From Actinomycetota bacterium (GTDB lineage Bacteria > Actinomycetota > Actinomycetes > Mycobacteriales > Mycobacteriaceae), in contig SYAB01000373.1 in assembly GCA_005787665.1 (NCBI GenBank), forward strand, positions 1 to 5,760: a stretch of 5,760 nt of DNA. Reading direction: 5' to 3'. The notes beneath the pieces are model-generated. The model did no database searches and was not told where the DNA came from. It saw only the letters and a program-made list of their open reading frames with translations. Of the stretch, positions 5,087 through 5,760 are shown piece by piece. How positions within the stretch are numbered: position 1 is the stretch's first letter; every line of letters begins with the position of its first letter. The position numbers and the translations under genes were made by a program.

Positions 5087-5760
5087 TCAGTCTTCTCCGG
5101 CGTCCTCCGGACGGCGCAGGGCGTCGCGGTCACCGAACAGCGGACGGCGTAGTTGCTGGTGTCCGTAGACGCCTTCGGCGTAAGCGGTTTCGGCGTGCTG
5201 GGTGAAATCCACGCCGCTGGCCTCGTCCTCCGGGCTCAACCGGAAGCCCATGAACCGGTCGATGAGCTTCGCCAGCAGGAAGCTGACGGTGAAGGCGTAC
5301 CCGGCGACCGCGACCATACCCAGTGCCTGCTTCCCGAGTTGGGCCAATCCACCGCCGAAGAGCAGTCCCTGCGGCCCGCCGGTCATCACCTCGGTGGCGA
5401 GAAAACCGATCAGCAGCACGCCGACGACGCCGCCCACGAAATGCACCCCGACCACGTCGAGCGAATCGTCATAGTTGAGCCGGAACTTCAGTCCGATCGC
5501 GAAAGAACACACGATCCCGGCAACCAGGCCGACCACCGCGGCCCCGAGCGTATTGACGGTGCCGCATGACGGGGTGATCGCCACCAGGCCGGCAACCACA
5601 CCCGACGCCGCACCGAAGGTCGTCGGTTTGCCGTCACGGATCTGCTCCACCGAGAGCCAGCCCAGCATGCCCAGGCAGCCGGCGACCAGGGTGTTGAGGA
5701 ACACCGCAGCCGCCAGCCCGGTGGCGGCCAGTGCCGATCCCGCGGTGAAGCCGAACCAGC
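5087..5760 (-). CDS. amt: Ammonium transporter Amt, C-terminal half (partial, 5' end outside window)
   Basis: The frame is open from the right edge to TGA 5087-5089, giving the last 223 residues of an inner-membrane ammonium/ammonia channel of the Amt/Mep/Rh family, normally a trimer of about 400-450 residues. The visible part opens at WFGFTAGSALAA, the conserved segment whose Trp and Ser match W212 and S219 of E. coli AmtB; the usual Asn is Thr here. It continues with TPSCGTVN and DDSLDVVGVHFVGG, where His 106 of the visible part corresponds to the pore His H318. The signature cytoplasmic end GFRLSPEDEASGVDFTQHAETAY is present, followed by about 30 extra, charged residues. Several hydrophobic helices are evident. 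No PII (glnB/glnK) gene follows; a kinase gene starts 33 bp downstream on the same strand, so this is probably a secondary amt. Promoter and any GlnR sites lie outside the window. Confidence 0.97.
   Translation of the reverse strand, partial: WFGFTAGSALAATGLAAAVFLNTLVAGCLGMLGWLSVEQIRDGKPTTFGAASGVVAGLVAITPSCGTVNTLGAAVVGLVAGIVCSFAIGLKFRLNYDDSLDVVGVHFVGGVVGVLLIGFLATEVMTGGPQGLLFGGGLAQLGKQALGMVAVAGYAFTVSFLLAKLIDRFMGFRLSPEDEASGVDFTQHAETAYAEGVYGHQQLRRPLFGDRDALRRPEDAGED

Noticed and set aside
3770..5152. A 460-codon plus-strand open frame opposite the kinase
   Set aside because: It is the complement-frame shadow of a kinase with every catalytic motif intact; the Arg/Gly-rich translation has no domain signature.

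Overview
The window looks like chromosomal DNA from a high-G+C actinobacterium, most likely a Mycobacterium/Mycolicibacterium species. Three things point there: a membrane Ser/Thr kinase whose N-terminus and catalytic domain read very much like mycobacterial PknF, a family VIII esterase/beta-lactamase-like serine hydrolase of the kind that is multiplied in mycobacteria, and an exported Ig-like-domain protein with an Ala/Arg/Pro-rich N-terminal region. Species cannot be fixed from the sequence alone.

Layout: (i) 1-1172, minus strand, the first 390 codons of an exported Ig-like-domain protein that runs off the left edge. (ii) 1173-1423, a 251-bp divergent intergenic region holding a fragment shaped like the 3' end of a tRNA (1291-1320) and a promoter that appears to give a leaderless mRNA. 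(iii) 1424-1600, plus strand, a 58-aa helical protein of unknown function. (iv) 1597-2919, minus strand, a 440-aa serine hydrolase whose stop codon overlaps that of the 58-aa gene. (v) 2920-3109, a 190-bp divergent intergenic region. (vi) 3110-3520, plus strand, a 136-aa coiled-coil protein ending in a four-cysteine zinc knuckle, distantly reminiscent of DksA/TraR. (vii) 3548-5053, minus strand, a complete transmembrane Ser/Thr protein kinase. (viii) 5087-5760, minus strand, the C-terminal half of an Amt ammonium transporter, continuing past the right edge.

The clearest functional unit is the amt-kinase pair, with the same strand and a 33-bp gap. The kinase takes the place directly after amt where a glnB/glnK PII gene often sits, so this is probably a secondary amt locus. 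The kinase may also have its own leaderless promoter inside that gap. The other genes are unlinked single units in alternating orientation. No insertion sequence, CRISPR array, rRNA or intact tRNA was found. Long plus-strand open frames opposite the hydrolase and the kinase are judged to be high-G+C shadows.
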